NCBI RefSeq assembly: GCF_022662575.1
Contig: NZ_JALBFU010000003.1
Location: 124,879-188,878 of the forward strand
Direction of reading: 5' to 3'
Length of the DNA stretch: 64,000 nt
From: Luteimonas aquatica
Lineage (GTDB): Bacteria; Pseudomonadota; Gammaproteobacteria; Xanthomonadales; Xanthomonadaceae
In this document: positions 54,459 through 63,223 of the stretch, piece by piece
Layout of the letters: the number at the start of each line of letters is the position of its first letter
Numbering within the stretch: the first letter of the stretch is position 1
Notes under the pieces: generated by a model
What the model was told of the DNA's origin: nothing
Seen by the model: only the letters and a program-made list of their open reading frames with translations
Database searches by the model: none
Program-made: the position numbers and the translations under genes

Positions 54459-55592
54459 TCAGCGCACTTCCGCCACTTCCACCCCGTCCAGGCCCTTGGC
54501 CAGCGTGTGCGCGTCGCCGCCCTGGGCGAGCTTGATCGACAGGCGTACCTCGTTGGCCGAGTCGGCGTAGCGCAGCGCGTCCTCGTAGCTGATGTCGCCG
54601 GACTGGTACAGCTCGAACAGGCTCTGGTCGAAGGTCTTCATGCCCAGGTTGGTGGATTCCTTCATCACTTCCTTGAGCTTGTGCACCTCGCCCTCGCGGA
54701 TGTAGTCCTGCACCAGCGGCGTGCCGAGCAGGATCTCCATCGCCACGCGCCGCCCCTTGCCGTCGGGCGTGGGGATCAGCTGCTGCGCGACCACGCCCTT
54801 GAGGTTGAGCGAGAGGTCCATCAGCAGCTGCTTGCGGCGGTCCTCGGGGAAGAAGTTGATGATGCGGTCCATCGCCTGGTTGGCGTTGTTGGCGTGCAGG
54901 GTGCACAGCACCAGGTGGCCTGTCTCGGCGAAGGCGATCGCGTGGTCCATGCCCTCGCGGGTGCGCACCTCGCCGATCATGATCACGTCCGGCGCCTGGC
55001 GCAGGGTGTTCTTCAGCGCCGCCTCCCAGCTGTCGGTGTCGATGCCGACCTCGCGCTGGGTGATGATGCAGCCCTCGTGCTTGTGCACGAACTCGATCGG
55101 ATCCTCGATGGTGATGATGTGGCCGGTCGAGTTCTGGTTGCGGTAGCCGATCATCGCCGCGAGCGAGGTCGACTTGCCGGTGCCGGTGGCGCCGACGAAG
55201 ACGATGATGCCGCGCTTGGTCATCGCCAGCGTCTTGACGATCGGCGGCAGGCTCAGCTCCTCCACCGTCGGGATGCGGGTCTCGATCCGGCGCAGCACCA
55301 TGCCCACCTGGTTGCGCTGGTAGAAGCAGCTGACGCGAAAGCGGCCCACGCCGGACACGCCGATGGCGAAGTTGCACTCGTGGGTGCGCTCGAACTCCTC
55401 GCGCTGCGGCGGCGACATCACGTTGAGCACCAGGTCGCGGCTCTGCTGCGGCGTCAGCGGCGTCTGCGAGATGGGCGCGATCTTGCCGTTGACCTTCATC
55501 GACGGCGGCATGCCGGCGGTGATGAACAGGTCCGAGGCCTTCTGGTGGGCCATCAGCTTGAGGAACGAGGTGAAGTCGATGCTGCTGCTCAT
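54459..55592 (-). CDS. pilU: type IV pilus retraction ATPase PilU
   Basis: A 377-residue PilT-like ATPase. MSSSIDFTSFLKLMAHQKASDLFITAGMPPSMKVNGKI starts the N domain, followed by Walker A GATGTGKSTSLAAMIGYRNQNS, the Asp box TIEDPIEFVHKHEGC and the His box HLVLCTLHANNANQAMDRI. PilU assists PilT in pilus retraction. An AGGAG ribosome site precedes ATG 55592. The gene follows pilT by 77 bases. The long open frame on this strand up to 58115 is not coding. Confidence 0.95.
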   Translation of the reverse strand: MSSSIDFTSFLKLMAHQKASDLFITAGMPPSMKVNGKIAPISQTPLTPQQSRDLVLNVMSPPQREEFERTHECNFAIGVSGVGRFRVSCFYQRNQVGMVLRRIETRIPTVEELSLPPIVKTLAMTKRGIIVFVGATGTGKSTSLAAMIGYRNQNSTGHIITIEDPIEFVHKHEGCIITQREVGIDTDSWEAALKNTLRQAPDVIMIGEVRTREGMDHAIAFAETGHLVLCTLHANNANQAMDRIINFFPEDRRKQLLMDLSLNLKGVVAQQLIPTPDGKGRRVAMEILLGTPLVQDYIREGEVHKLKEVMKESTNLGMKTFDQSLFELYQSGDISYEDALRYADSANEVRLSIKLAQGGDAHTLAKGLDGVEVAEVR

Positions 55593-55669
55593 GGGAAAAC
55601 TCCTGGAGACGGGGGACGGGAAGAGGCGGACGCGGCACCAGGCGGTGCCCCGCGCCTCCCCTCTCCGGC

Positions 55670-56707
55670 TTACTCGAACAAGCGCTTGTCCTTGGCGTAT
55701 TCCTTCGCCTGCGCGCGTGTCACCAGACCGCGCTTGACCAGGTCCTGCAGGTGCTGGTCGAGCGTCATCATGCCGTGCTGCTGGCCGGTCTGGATCGAGG
55801 AGTACATCTGCGCGACCTTGTCCTCGCGGATCAGGTTGCGGATGGCGGGGATGCCGACCATGATTTCCCAGGCCGCGGTGCGTCCGCCGCCGACCTTCTT
55901 CAGCAGCGCCTGCGAGATCACCGCGCGCAGCGACTCCGACAGCATCGAGCGCACCATCGGCTTCTCGCCGGCGGGGAACACGTCGATGATGCGGTCGATG
56001 GTCTTGGCGGCGCTGGAGGTGTGCAGGGTGCCGAACACCAGGTGGCCGGTCTCGGCCGCGGTCAGCGCCAGGCGGATGGTTTCCAGGTCGCGCAACTCGC
56101 CGACCAGGATGTAGTCCGGGTCCTCGCGCAGCGCCGAGCGCAGCGCCTCGTTGAAGCCGTGCGTGTCGCGGTGCACCTCGCGCTGGTTGACCAGGCACTT
56201 CTGCGCGGTGTGCACGAACTCGATCGGGTCCTCGATGGTGAGGATGTGCCCGTACTCGTTCTTGTTGATGTGGTCGACCATCGCCGCCAGCGTGGTCGAC
56301 TTGCCCGAGCCGGTCGGCCCGGTGACCAGGATCAGGCCCTGCGGCTGGTCGATCAGGTCGCGGAATATGGGCGGGCAGCCGAGGTCCTCGAGCGAGAGCA
56401 CCTCCGAGGGCACGGTGCGGAACACCGCGCCGGCACCGCGGTTCTGGTTGAAGGCGTTGACGCGGAAGCGCGCCAGGCCCGGGATCTCGAAGGAGAAGTC
56501 GACCTCGAGGAACTCCTCGTAGTCGCGGCGCTGCTTGTCCGACATGATGTCGTAGACCAGCGCGTGCACCTGCTTGTGGTCCAGCGCCGGAATATTGATC
56601 CGGCGCACGTCGCCGTCGACGCGGATCATCGGCGGCAGCCCGGCCGACAAATGCAGGTCGGACGCCTTGTTCTTGACGGAAAACGCCAACAGTTCGGCAA
56701 TATCCAC
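55670..56707 (-). CDS. pilT: type IV pilus retraction ATPase PilT
   Basis: A 345-residue hexameric ATPase: VDIAELLAFSVKNKASDLHLSAGLPPMIRVDGD, Walker A VTGPTGSGKSTTLAAMVDHIN, TIEDPIEFVHTAQKCLVNQREV, and the PilT-specific AIRNLIRE motif needed for retraction. It starts at GTG 56707, with GGGGAG seven bases upstream; TATACT about 50 bases upstream (minus strand, 56755-56760) may be its -10. pilT and pilU are divergent from yggS-proC, the order also seen in Pseudomonas and Xanthomonas. Confidence 0.96.
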   Translation of the reverse strand: MDIAELLAFSVKNKASDLHLSAGLPPMIRVDGDVRRINIPALDHKQVHALVYDIMSDKQRRDYEEFLEVDFSFEIPGLARFRVNAFNQNRGAGAVFRTVPSEVLSLEDLGCPPIFRDLIDQPQGLILVTGPTGSGKSTTLAAMVDHINKNEYGHILTIEDPIEFVHTAQKCLVNQREVHRDTHGFNEALRSALREDPDYILVGELRDLETIRLALTAAETGHLVFGTLHTSSAAKTIDRIIDVFPAGEKPMVRSMLSESLRAVISQALLKKVGGGRTAAWEIMVGIPAIRNLIREDKVAQMYSSIQTGQQHGMMTLDQHLQDLVKRGLVTRAQAKEYAKDKRLFE

Positions 56708-56816
56708 GCGTGCTCCCCTGGCACAGCCCACTGGAATGGATGGGTCCCCGGCGGCAGTATAGCCCCCGTCCCAGGGGCGGTATCCAGCCGCACAATCTTA
56801 TGGAGGATAGCCGGCT

Positions 56817-57503
56817 TTGCTTGCCCAAGCCCTGCACAGCGTCACGCAACGGCTCGCCGATGCCGCGCGCGCGGCCGGCCGGCCGGCGCCGCGCCTGCTC
56901 GCCGTCTCCAAGACGCAGCCGGCCGCCGCGGTGGCCGAGCTCGCGGCCGCGGGCCAGCGCGCGTTCGGCGAGAACTACGTGCAGGAGGCCCTGGCCAAGC
57001 AGGCCGAACTGCGCGCGCTGCCGCTGGAATGGCATCTGATCGGCCACCTGCAATCGAACAAGGCGCGCGAGGCCGCCGCCGCCTTCGACTGGGTGCAGAC
57101 CGTGGACCGCGCCAAGCTGGTCGATGCCCTCGCCCGCCACCGCCCCGCCGAGCGGCCGGCGCTCAACGTGCTGATCCAGGTCAACATCGACGGGGAGGCC
57201 AGCAAGCACGGCTGCGCGCCGCGGGACGTGCCGGCGCTGGCCGCCGCCGTCGCCGCCGCGCCGCGCCTGCGCCTGCGCGGACTGATGGCGATTCCGGCGC
57301 CCTCGCCCGACGCGGCCGCGCGCCGCCACGCCTTCGCGCGCATGCGCGGCCTGTTCGAGGCGCTGGCCGCCGCGCATCCCGGCATCGACACCCTGTCGAT
57401 GGGCATGAGCGACGACATCGAGCTCGCCGTGGCCGAGGGCGCCACCGTGGTGCGCGTGGGCACGGCGCTGTTCGGCGCCCGCGCGAAACCCGGCGCCGGA
57501 TGA
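56817..57503 (+). CDS. PLP homeostasis protein YggS/PROSC
   Basis: A 228-residue alanine-racemase-fold PLP-binding protein. The PLP lysine is K32 in LLAVSKTQP, with AFGENYVQEALAKQAEL, WHLIGHLQSNKAREAA and MGMSDDIELAVAEGATVVRVGTALFG as later family markers. It buffers pyridoxal phosphate and does not act as a racemase in relatives. It begins with TTG behind a GGAGG ribosome site; no ATG fits. It is divergent from pilT with 109 bases between and is followed by proC. Confidence 0.93.
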   Translation: MLAQALHSVTQRLADAARAAGRPAPRLLAVSKTQPAAAVAELAAAGQRAFGENYVQEALAKQAELRALPLEWHLIGHLQSNKAREAAAAFDWVQTVDRAKLVDALARHRPAERPALNVLIQVNIDGEASKHGCAPRDVPALAAAVAAAPRLRLRGLMAIPAPSPDAAARRHAFARMRGLFEALAAAHPGIDTLSMGMSDDIELAVAEGATVVRVGTALFGARAKPGAG

Positions 57504-57576
57504 GGCACGGCCCTGCGCCTCCGGCCGCGCGGCCGCCTTTGCTATCTTGCCTGTCCCCCTTTCGACGAATCCCGCC

Positions 57577-58434
57577 GTGTCTTCCGATTCCCGCTCTCCC
57601 GCTTCCGACACCGCCACCGTCGCCTTCGTCGGCGGCGGCAACATGGCGCGCAGCCTGATCGGCGGGCTGATCGCGCGCGGCACGCCCGCCGAGGCGATTC
57701 GCGTCGCCGAGCCCGTGGCCGCTGCCCGCGAGGCGCTGGCCGCGGATTTCGGCGTGTCGGTGTTCGCCGACAACGCGCAGGCCGTGGACGGCGCGCAGGT
57801 CTGGGTGCTGGCGGTGAAGCCGCAGGTGATGCGCCAGGTCTGCGAGGCGCTGGCGGCCGCCGCGCGCACCGCGCGCCCGCTGGTGGTGTCCATCGCCGCC
57901 GGCATCACCACCGCGCAGCTCTCGCGCTGGCTCGGCGGCGACGCCGCGGTGGTGCGCTGCATGCCCAACACCCCCGCCCTGCTCGGCGCCGGCGTGACCG
58001 GGCTGTACGCCAACGCCGGGGTCGACGCGGCCGGGCGCGCCGACGCCGAAGGCCTGCTCGCGGCCGCCGGCGCCACCGTCTGGATCGACGAGGAGACGCG
58101 CATGGACGCGGTCACCGCCGTGTCGGGCAGCGGCCCGGCCTACGTGTTCCTGCTGGCCGAGGCGATGGAGGCGGCGGCGCGCGAGGAAGGCCTGCCGGAC
58201 GAAGCGGCGCGCACGCTGGTGCTGCAGACCGTGCTCGGCGCCGCGCGCATGCTCACCGAATCCGGGGAAGCGCCTGCGGCGCTGCGCCGCCGCGTCACCT
58301 CGCCCGGCGGCACCACCCAGGCCGCGGTGGAGACCTTCGAGGCCGGCGGCCTGCGCGCCCTGGTGGCGCGCGCGATCCGCAACGCCGCCGAACGCGGCGG
58401 GCAACTGTCGGCCGCCAACGATGCCGACGCCTGA
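57577..58434 (+). CDS. proC: pyrroline-5-carboxylate reductase
   Basis: A 285-residue enzyme for the last step of proline synthesis. The NAD(P) loop VAFVGGGNMARSL is near residue 15-27, AVKPQVMRQV and SIAAGITTAQLSRWLG follow, and the C-terminal AVSGSGPAYVFLLAEAMEAAA and RVTSPGGTTQAAVETFEAGGL are family signatures. I take the GTG at 57577; a TTG at 57547 is in frame but overlaps a likely -10 (TATCTT 57543-57548). It overlaps the next lipoprotein gene by 14 bases. Confidence 0.95.
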   Translation: MSSDSRSPASDTATVAFVGGGNMARSLIGGLIARGTPAEAIRVAEPVAAAREALAADFGVSVFADNAQAVDGAQVWVLAVKPQVMRQVCEALAAAARTARPLVVSIAAGITTAQLSRWLGGDAAVVRCMPNTPALLGAGVTGLYANAGVDAAGRADAEGLLAAAGATVWIDEETRMDAVTAVSGSGPAYVFLLAEAMEAAAREEGLPDEAARTLVLQTVLGAARMLTESGEAPAALRRRVTSPGGTTQAAVETFEAGGLRALVARAIRNAAERGGQLSAANDADA

Positions 58435-58990
58435 TCCGGCCTGGCGCGGCGCGATCCCGCGGTTTGCCCGCGTCCTGCCGCTGTTCTGCGCGCTGCTCGG
58501 CGCCTGCGGCGGCGGCCAGCGGCCCGAGCAGGCACGCGAGCAGGCCGATGCGCAGGCGCGCGAGGAAGCCGTGGTCCGCGCCGGCGACGTCCTGGTGCGT
58601 GCCAACGCCATCCCCACGAGCCTGCTGGGCGAGGCGGTGGCCAGGGAGTACGGCATCGCCCGCGCGGACAATGCGGTGATGCTGCTGGTGGTCGTGCGCC
58701 GCGTCGCCGGCGACCAGGAGACCGCGCTGCCGGCGCGGGTGACGGCCAGCGCCAGCGACCTGCTCGGCAAGCGCCAGGAGATCGCCCTGCGCGAGGTGCG
58801 CAGCGGCCTGCGCGAGACGCGCACCGGCAGCGAGTCGCCCCGTCAGAGCGACGGGGGCTCCACCTATCTCGACTACGTCGGCGTCGCCACCGTCATCGCG
58901 CCCGACACCCTGCGCTTCGACATCGCCGTGGACGCGGGCGACGGGCGCCGCGCGCGGCTGCAGTTCAACCGCGACTTCTTTCCGCGCTGA
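58421..58990 (+). CDS. DUF4426 family lipoprotein
   Basis: A 189-residue protein with a signal sequence and lipobox (RVLPLFCALLGAC, cysteine near residue 29), a short charged linker, then a DUF4426-like domain: NAIPTSLLGEAVAREYGIARADNAVMLLVVVRR and DTLRFDIAVDAGDGRRARLQFNRDFFPR, the characteristic C-terminus. Genes of this family often follow proC or yggS. The molecular function is unknown. It overlaps proC by 14 bases. Confidence 0.85.
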   Translation: MPTPDPAWRGAIPRFARVLPLFCALLGACGGGQRPEQAREQADAQAREEAVVRAGDVLVRANAIPTSLLGEAVAREYGIARADNAVMLLVVVRRVAGDQETALPARVTASASDLLGKRQEIALREVRSGLRETRTGSESPRQSDGGSTYLDYVGVATVIAPDTLRFDIAVDAGDGRRARLQFNRDFFPR

Positions 58991-59011
58991 GCGCGCCCGG
59001 CGCCGATCGGC

Positions 59012-59407
59012 TCAGCGCTGGTTGAGCGCGTAGCCGCCCGGCCCGAGCAAGGCCACGGCGAGCGCCGTGAACAGGAACATGCCCTGCAGTTCCAGCGCCC
59101 AGCCGCCCTGCTCGTTGAGCTGGCCGAGCTGCCCGGTATGGGCCAGCGCCAGGGCGAACAGCATGTTGACCGCCACCAGCACGCCGCCGATGCGCGCGTA
59201 CCAGCCCAGCAACAGCAGCACCGGCGCCACCACCTCGCCGACCAGCGCGCCGTAGGCCAGGAAGTGCGGCAGGCCGTGCGCGCGCAGCATGCCCTCAATG
59301 GGGTCCAGGCCGTACCTGAGCTTGGCGATGCCGTGCAGCAGGATCAGCGCACCCAGGGCGACGCGCAGGAGGAATTTGCCGATGTCCTGTTGGGCTGAGG
59401 CGTTCAT
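59012..59407 (-). CDS. DoxX family membrane protein
   Basis: A 131-residue inner-membrane protein with four hydrophobic segments (DIGKFLLRVALGALILLHG, GALVGEVVAPVLLLLGWYARIGGVLVAVNMLFALALAH, LQGMFLFTALAVALLG). It matches the DoxX/DoxD-like family, associated with quinone-linked or detoxification oxidoreductases. The exact role is unknown. ATG 59407 is preferred to the open frame starting 59542. It converges on the DUF4426 gene after 21 bases. Confidence 0.85.
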   Translation of the reverse strand: MNASAQQDIGKFLLRVALGALILLHGIAKLRYGLDPIEGMLRAHGLPHFLAYGALVGEVVAPVLLLLGWYARIGGVLVAVNMLFALALAHTGQLGQLNEQGGWALELQGMFLFTALAVALLGPGGYALNQR

Positions 59408-59576
59408 GCGCGGGCTCGGGAAAAGGTAGGAGGCATGATCGCAGATATGCGCGACCGGGGGCAGCGCCGGCCCTCCGGCAGCCCCGCGGGCGCCGTGAGC
59501 CGGTCCGGACACGGATTGCGTGTTCCAGGTCCGTATCGGCACTCATCCCGAGTCCGGCGCACCGGAGACGATTCCC

Positions 59577-60023
59577 ATGACCCCCTGGATTCCACGCACC
59601 GCCCTGCTCTGCGCGGCCCTGTGCGCGGCGACGGCGCAGGCCGGCCTGCGCACCTCGCGCACCGTCGTCGTCGACAACAAGTCGATGACGGCATCCGGCT
59701 CGCTCGGCACCGCGCACAACAGCAGCAGCCGCTACGAAAGCATCGGCTGCAACGCCGAGATCCTGGGCGACGGCGACGAGAACAAGCTGGTGCTCTGCAC
59801 CGCCTACGACGCCAGCGGCAACTTCGCGTTCTGCAACGGCTGGGGCGACCCGCAGATCTTCGACCTGGCCATGCACATCGACGCCGGGTCCTTCGTCCAG
59901 TTCGAGTGGGACGCCAACCGCAACTGCTCGCGGCTGCTGGTGCGCAAGTCCTCCAATACCGAACCCAAGCGCACGCTGCCGCCGCAGGAAACCCTGCCGG
60001 CCAGCGAGCTGCCGGACAGCTGA
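59577..60023 (+). CDS. small exported protein (first of GSLGTA tandem pair)
   Basis: Not recognised. A 148-residue product with a signal peptide (TALLCAALCAATAQA before GLRTSRTVVVD, cleaved near residue 22). The mature part has MTASGSLGTAHNSSSRYESIGC, later cysteines in LCTAYDASGNFAFCNGW and NRNCSRLL, and a beta-rich pattern that suggests disulfides. ATG 59577 has GGAGA ten bases upstream. The next gene is a paralogue with the same GSLGTA and IGC motifs. Confidence 0.72.
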   Translation: MTPWIPRTALLCAALCAATAQAGLRTSRTVVVDNKSMTASGSLGTAHNSSSRYESIGCNAEILGDGDENKLVLCTAYDASGNFAFCNGWGDPQIFDLAMHIDAGSFVQFEWDANRNCSRLLVRKSSNTEPKRTLPPQETLPASELPDS

Positions 60024-60050
60024 CCCACCGCCCCCATCCAGGAGAACGAC

Positions 60051-60506
60051 ATGACATCACCCATCGGACAATTCGTCGCCGTCTGCGCCCTGACCGTGGC
60101 CGCATCGCCGGCATCGGCGGGCCTGCGCAGCCCCGTCCCGGTCAGCGTCTACATCGGCGGCGCGCAGCAAATCGCCAACGCCTCCGGCTCGCTCGGCACC
60201 GCCAGCAACAGCGCCGACCGAAAGCCGTACATCGGCTGCACGATCATCGCCAGGCCGGGCTCGGCCACCTCGGCGATCTGCGAGGCGTCGGACGCCAACG
60301 GGCAGACCCTGAGCTGCACCACCACAAAACCGGACTACGTGGCGCTCGCCAAATCGTTGCGCGAGGATTCCTACCTGACCTTCGAGCGGCTGTGGGGGGC
60401 GTCGGACGAGTGCCTGGCGATGGGCGTGCAGAACAAGTCCTGGCTCGACAACAAGACGCCCTGGCCCGCGTTCTCGGAAGGACGGACCTCCGGCGCCGGC
60501 AGGTAG
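60051..60506 (+). CDS. small exported protein (second of GSLGTA tandem pair)
   Basis: Not recognised. A 151-residue paralogue of the previous gene with a signal peptide (VAVCALTVAASPASA, cleaved near residue 23), IANASGSLGTASNSADRKPYIGC, ICEASDANGQTLSCTTTKPDY and ASDECLAMGVQNKSW. The cysteine positions match the first copy. The AGGAGAA ribosome site is strong and the gap to the first gene is 27 bases. Both probably act in the periplasm or outside the cell. Confidence 0.72.
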   Translation: MTSPIGQFVAVCALTVAASPASAGLRSPVPVSVYIGGAQQIANASGSLGTASNSADRKPYIGCTIIARPGSATSAICEASDANGQTLSCTTTKPDYVALAKSLREDSYLTFERLWGASDECLAMGVQNKSWLDNKTPWPAFSEGRTSGAGR

Positions 60507-60600
60507 CCCCGGCGGCGGCCTCCGGGCGCCATGCGTGCGCCCCGTCGTTCCGCCAGCGCCGGGACAGCGGGGCCGGACCGCGGCTTGGCGCAGCGCTTCC

Positions 60601-61398
60601 CTATCCGCCGCGTCGGCCGGCCCACGCCCGGATGACGGCGGCGATCTCCCGCACCCCGTCCGTCAGCGCGGCCGGGCCGGGCTGCAGGATCACGGGCGAC
60701 TTGATCTCGTGCAGCTCGCCCTCGCGCACGGCCGGGATCGCTTCCCAGCCTTCGCGGGCGGCGACTTTTTCCGGGCGGAACTTCTTGCCGCACCAGGAGC
60801 CGAGGATGATGTCCGGCGCGCGCGCGATCACCTCGCCCGCGTCGGCGAGGATGCGCTGCCTGGCCAGCGGCTCGGCGGCGCGCTCGGGGAAGACGTCGTC
60901 GCCGCCGGCGATGCGCACCAGCTCGGCCACCCATTCGATGCCGGTGATGAGCGGGTCGTCCCATTCCTCGAAGTACACGCGCGGACGGCGCGCGAGCGTC
61001 GCCGCCTCGGCGGCGATCGCGTCGAGCCCGCGGCGCAACTCGTCGGCATAGGCGCCGGCACGCTCCGACGCGCCGACCAGGGCGCCGAGGCGGCGGATGT
61101 AGTCGAGGATGCCCTCGACGCTGCGATGGTTGCTGATCCACACCTCGACGCCGCGCCGAACCAGCTCGGCGGCGATGTCGGCCTGGATGTCGGAGAAGCC
61201 GATCGCGAAATCCGGGCGCAGCTTGAGGATCTCCTCGATCTTGGCGCTGGTGAAGGCGCTGACCTTGGGCTTGTCCTTGCGCGCCACCGCCGGCCGCACG
61301 GTGAAGCCGCTGATGCCGACGATGCGGTCCTGCTCGCCGAGCGCGTAGAGCGTCTCGGTCGGTTCCTCGGTCAGGCAGACGATGCGGCGCGGCCCCAT
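60601..61398 (-). CDS. cobalamin-binding-like (BtuF-fold) protein without a signal peptide
   Basis: A 265-residue class III substrate-binding fold: RRIVCLTEEPTETLYALGEQDRIVGISGFTVRP, then VSAFTSAKIEEILKLRPDFAIGFSDIQADIAAELVRRG, and the C-terminal FRPEKVAAREGWEAIPAVREGELHEI. Relatives bind vitamin B12 or iron-siderophores for ABC import. Unlike those it starts directly at MGPRRIVCL, with no export signal and no permease nearby. A longer start is not available in frame with a signal. It follows pdxH by 42 bases. Confidence 0.75.
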   Translation of the reverse strand: MGPRRIVCLTEEPTETLYALGEQDRIVGISGFTVRPAVARKDKPKVSAFTSAKIEEILKLRPDFAIGFSDIQADIAAELVRRGVEVWISNHRSVEGILDYIRRLGALVGASERAGAYADELRRGLDAIAAEAATLARRPRVYFEEWDDPLITGIEWVAELVRIAGGDDVFPERAAEPLARQRILADAGEVIARAPDIILGSWCGKKFRPEKVAAREGWEAIPAVREGELHEIKSPVILQPGPAALTDGVREIAAVIRAWAGRRGG

Positions 61399-61440
61399 CG
61401 CCTCACGCCGCCGCGCGGCGGCCGCGCGCCCTCGCGCGGC

Positions 61441-62043
61441 TCACGGATACAGCATCCGCTTGCGCCAGGCGCCGGCCTGGTCGCGCTCGTACAGCCAGCG
61501 CTCGTGCAGGCGGTGGGCCGCCGCGTACCAGAACTCGATCCGGCGCGGGCGCACGCGGAAGCCGGTCCAGCCCACCGGGCGCGGCACGTCGCGCCCCTCG
61601 AATTCGCGCCGCGCCTGCTCGATGCGCTGCTCGAACAGCCCGCGGCTCTCCAGCGTCTCGGACTGCCGCGACGCCCATGCGCCGAGCTGGCTCTCGCGGG
61701 CGCGCGTGGCGAAGTAGGCGTCGGCTTCCTCGTCGGGCACGGTATGCACGCGGCCCTCGATGCGCACCTGCACGCCGCCGCGCACGCGCGGCCAGTGGAA
61801 CAGCAGCGCGGCGAAGGGATTGGCCTGCAGCTCGCAGCCCTTGCGGCCGTCCAGGTGCGTGTAGAACACGAAGCCGCGCTCGTCGTGCGCCTTGAGCAGC
61901 ACCGTGCGCAGCGACGGCACGCCGCCCAGGGTGGCGGTGGCCAGCGACATGGCGGTGCGGTCGGGTTCGCCGGCGGCCTGCGCCTCGTCGAACAGACGGT
62001 CGAACGTGGCCAGGGCTTCGGCGTGGAGATCGGGGTCTGTCAT
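61441..62043 (-). CDS. pdxH: pyridoxamine 5'-phosphate oxidase
   Basis: A 200-residue FMN enzyme making pyridoxal 5'-phosphate. Landmarks are [38 protein letters not shown] (FMN contact), [34 protein letters not shown], and the C-terminal [32 protein letters not shown] with the substrate-site Arg/His. It starts at ATG 62043, only 17 bases from the divergent kinase gene's ATG. PLP supply links it to yggS and cysK in the window, though not genetically. Confidence 0.94.
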   Translation of the reverse strand: MTDPDLHAEALATFDRLFDEAQAAGEPDRTAMSLATATLGGVPSLRTVLLKAHDERGFVFYTHLDGRKGCELQANPFAALLFHWPRVRGGVQVRIEGRVHTVPDEEADAYFATRARESQLGAWASRQSETLESRGLFEQRIEQARREFEGRDVPRPVGWTGFRVRPRRIEFWYAAAHRLHERWLYERDQAGAWRKRMLYP

Positions 62044-62060
62044 TGCGCTATTGTGGCCCG

Positions 62061-62867
62061 ATGCAGGCCCCCGTGCATCCCGACGGCTATCCGGAACACG
62101 TCGTTTCCGGCGTTCTTGACGACATCTTGACGCTTCCGCCCGGCGCCGTTTACGGCATCGTCGGCCTGCAGGGCAGCGGCAAGTCGACGCTGGCCGCGCA
62201 GGTCGCGGCCCTGGCCCGCGCCCGCGGCCGGCGCGCGGCCGTGCTGTCGGTGGACGATGTCTACCTCGACCGCGACGCGCGCGAGCGGCTGGGGCGCGAG
62301 GTCCACCCGTTGCTGGCCACGCGCGGCCCGCCTGGCACGCACGATCTCGCCCTGGCCCTGGACACCCTGGACGCCCTGCGCGCGGGCCGGCCCGCGCCGC
62401 TGCCGCAGTTCGACAAGCTCGCCGACCGCCGCCTGCCGGCTTCGCAATGGCCGCGCGCCGAAGGCGCGGACCTGGTCCTCTTCGAAGGCTGGTTCCTGAA
62501 GACGCCGCCGCAGGCCGAGGCCGAACTGGCGGCTCCGCTCAACGCCCTCGAACGCGAGGAGGACCGCGACGGACGCTGGCGGCGGTACTGCAACCGGGTC
62601 CTCGGCCGCGACTATCCGCCGCTGTGGGCGCGCATCGACCGCCTGCTGTTCCTGCAGGGGCCGGGGTTCGAGGTGGTGCCGGAGTGGCGCTGGCAGCAGG
62701 AACAGGCACTGCAGGCCGCGCGGCCCGAGCGCGCGGCGATGTCGCGCGCGCAGGTGGAACGGTTCGTGCAGTTCTTCGAGCGCACCAGCCGCCAGGCGCT
62801 GCGCGCGCTGCCGGAGATCGCGGACCGGGTGCTGCGCCTCGACGGCGGGCGCCGGATCGTGCCGTGA
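62061..62867 (+). CDS. D-glycerate 3-kinase-like P-loop kinase
   Basis: A 268-residue kinase with Walker [20 protein letters not shown] near residues 36-54, [32 protein letters not shown], and [31 protein letters not shown]. It belongs to the plant-type glycerate kinase / YggC-like P-loop family (phosphoribulokinase-related). The substrate is probably glycerate but not certain. ATG 62061 is chosen; TATTGT at 62048-62053 may be the -10, giving a near-leaderless mRNA. Confidence 0.82.
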   Translation: MQAPVHPDGYPEHVVSGVLDDILTLPPGAVYGIVGLQGSGKSTLAAQVAALARARGRRAAVLSVDDVYLDRDARERLGREVHPLLATRGPPGTHDLALALDTLDALRAGRPAPLPQFDKLADRRLPASQWPRAEGADLVLFEGWFLKTPPQAEAELAAPLNALEREEDRDGRWRRYCNRVLGRDYPPLWARIDRLLFLQGPGFEVVPEWRWQQEQALQAARPERAAMSRAQVERFVQFFERTSRQALRALPEIADRVLRLDGGRRIVP

Positions 62868-62912
62868 GCGCGCAGGCGCCCACGGCACGCGGTTCGCTCA
62901 CCGCACGGTCGA

Positions 62913-63116
62913 TCACTGCACGATGAAGGTGATGCGCAGGTTGACGCGCCATTCGGTGATGTTGCCGACATCGTCGGTGACCGCCTTGATCTCGTTCACC
63001 CACACGCCCTTGATGCCCTTGACGGTTTCCGATGCCTTCTTCAGGCCGTGCCTGACCGCGTCTTCGATGCTGGTGGCGGAGGATGCGTTGAGTTCGATGA
63101 CCTTGGCGACGGACAT
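62913..63116 (-). CDS. dodecin flavin-binding protein
   Basis: A 67-residue dodecin (MSVAKVIELNASSATSIEDAVRHGLKKASETVKGIKGVWVNEIKAVTDDVG). The tryptophan in GVWVNE is the residue that stacks on the flavin in bacterial dodecins, and the C-terminus WRVNLRITFIVQ completes the sheet. Twelve subunits store riboflavin/FMN. It converges on the glycerate-kinase-like gene. GGAGACTCCCC near the start provides the ribosome site. Confidence 0.94.
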   Translation of the reverse strand: MSVAKVIELNASSATSIEDAVRHGLKKASETVKGIKGVWVNEIKAVTDDVGNITEWRVNLRITFIVQ

Positions 63117-63223
63117 GGGGAGTCTCCTGTCTGGACGGCACGATGCCGGGGACGCCTACCCTAAGCCGGCATGCGTTAAAAGAACGCTCGCCGCCGCTGT
63201 GGGCTGCTAGTAGCATGCGGGGC

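Noticed and set aside
54459-58115. A 1218-codon minus-strand frame extending pilU upstream through pilT, yggS and proC
   Set aside because: Only the part from 55592 matches PilU and has a ribosome site; the rest overlaps three well-supported genes in other frames and is low-complexity.
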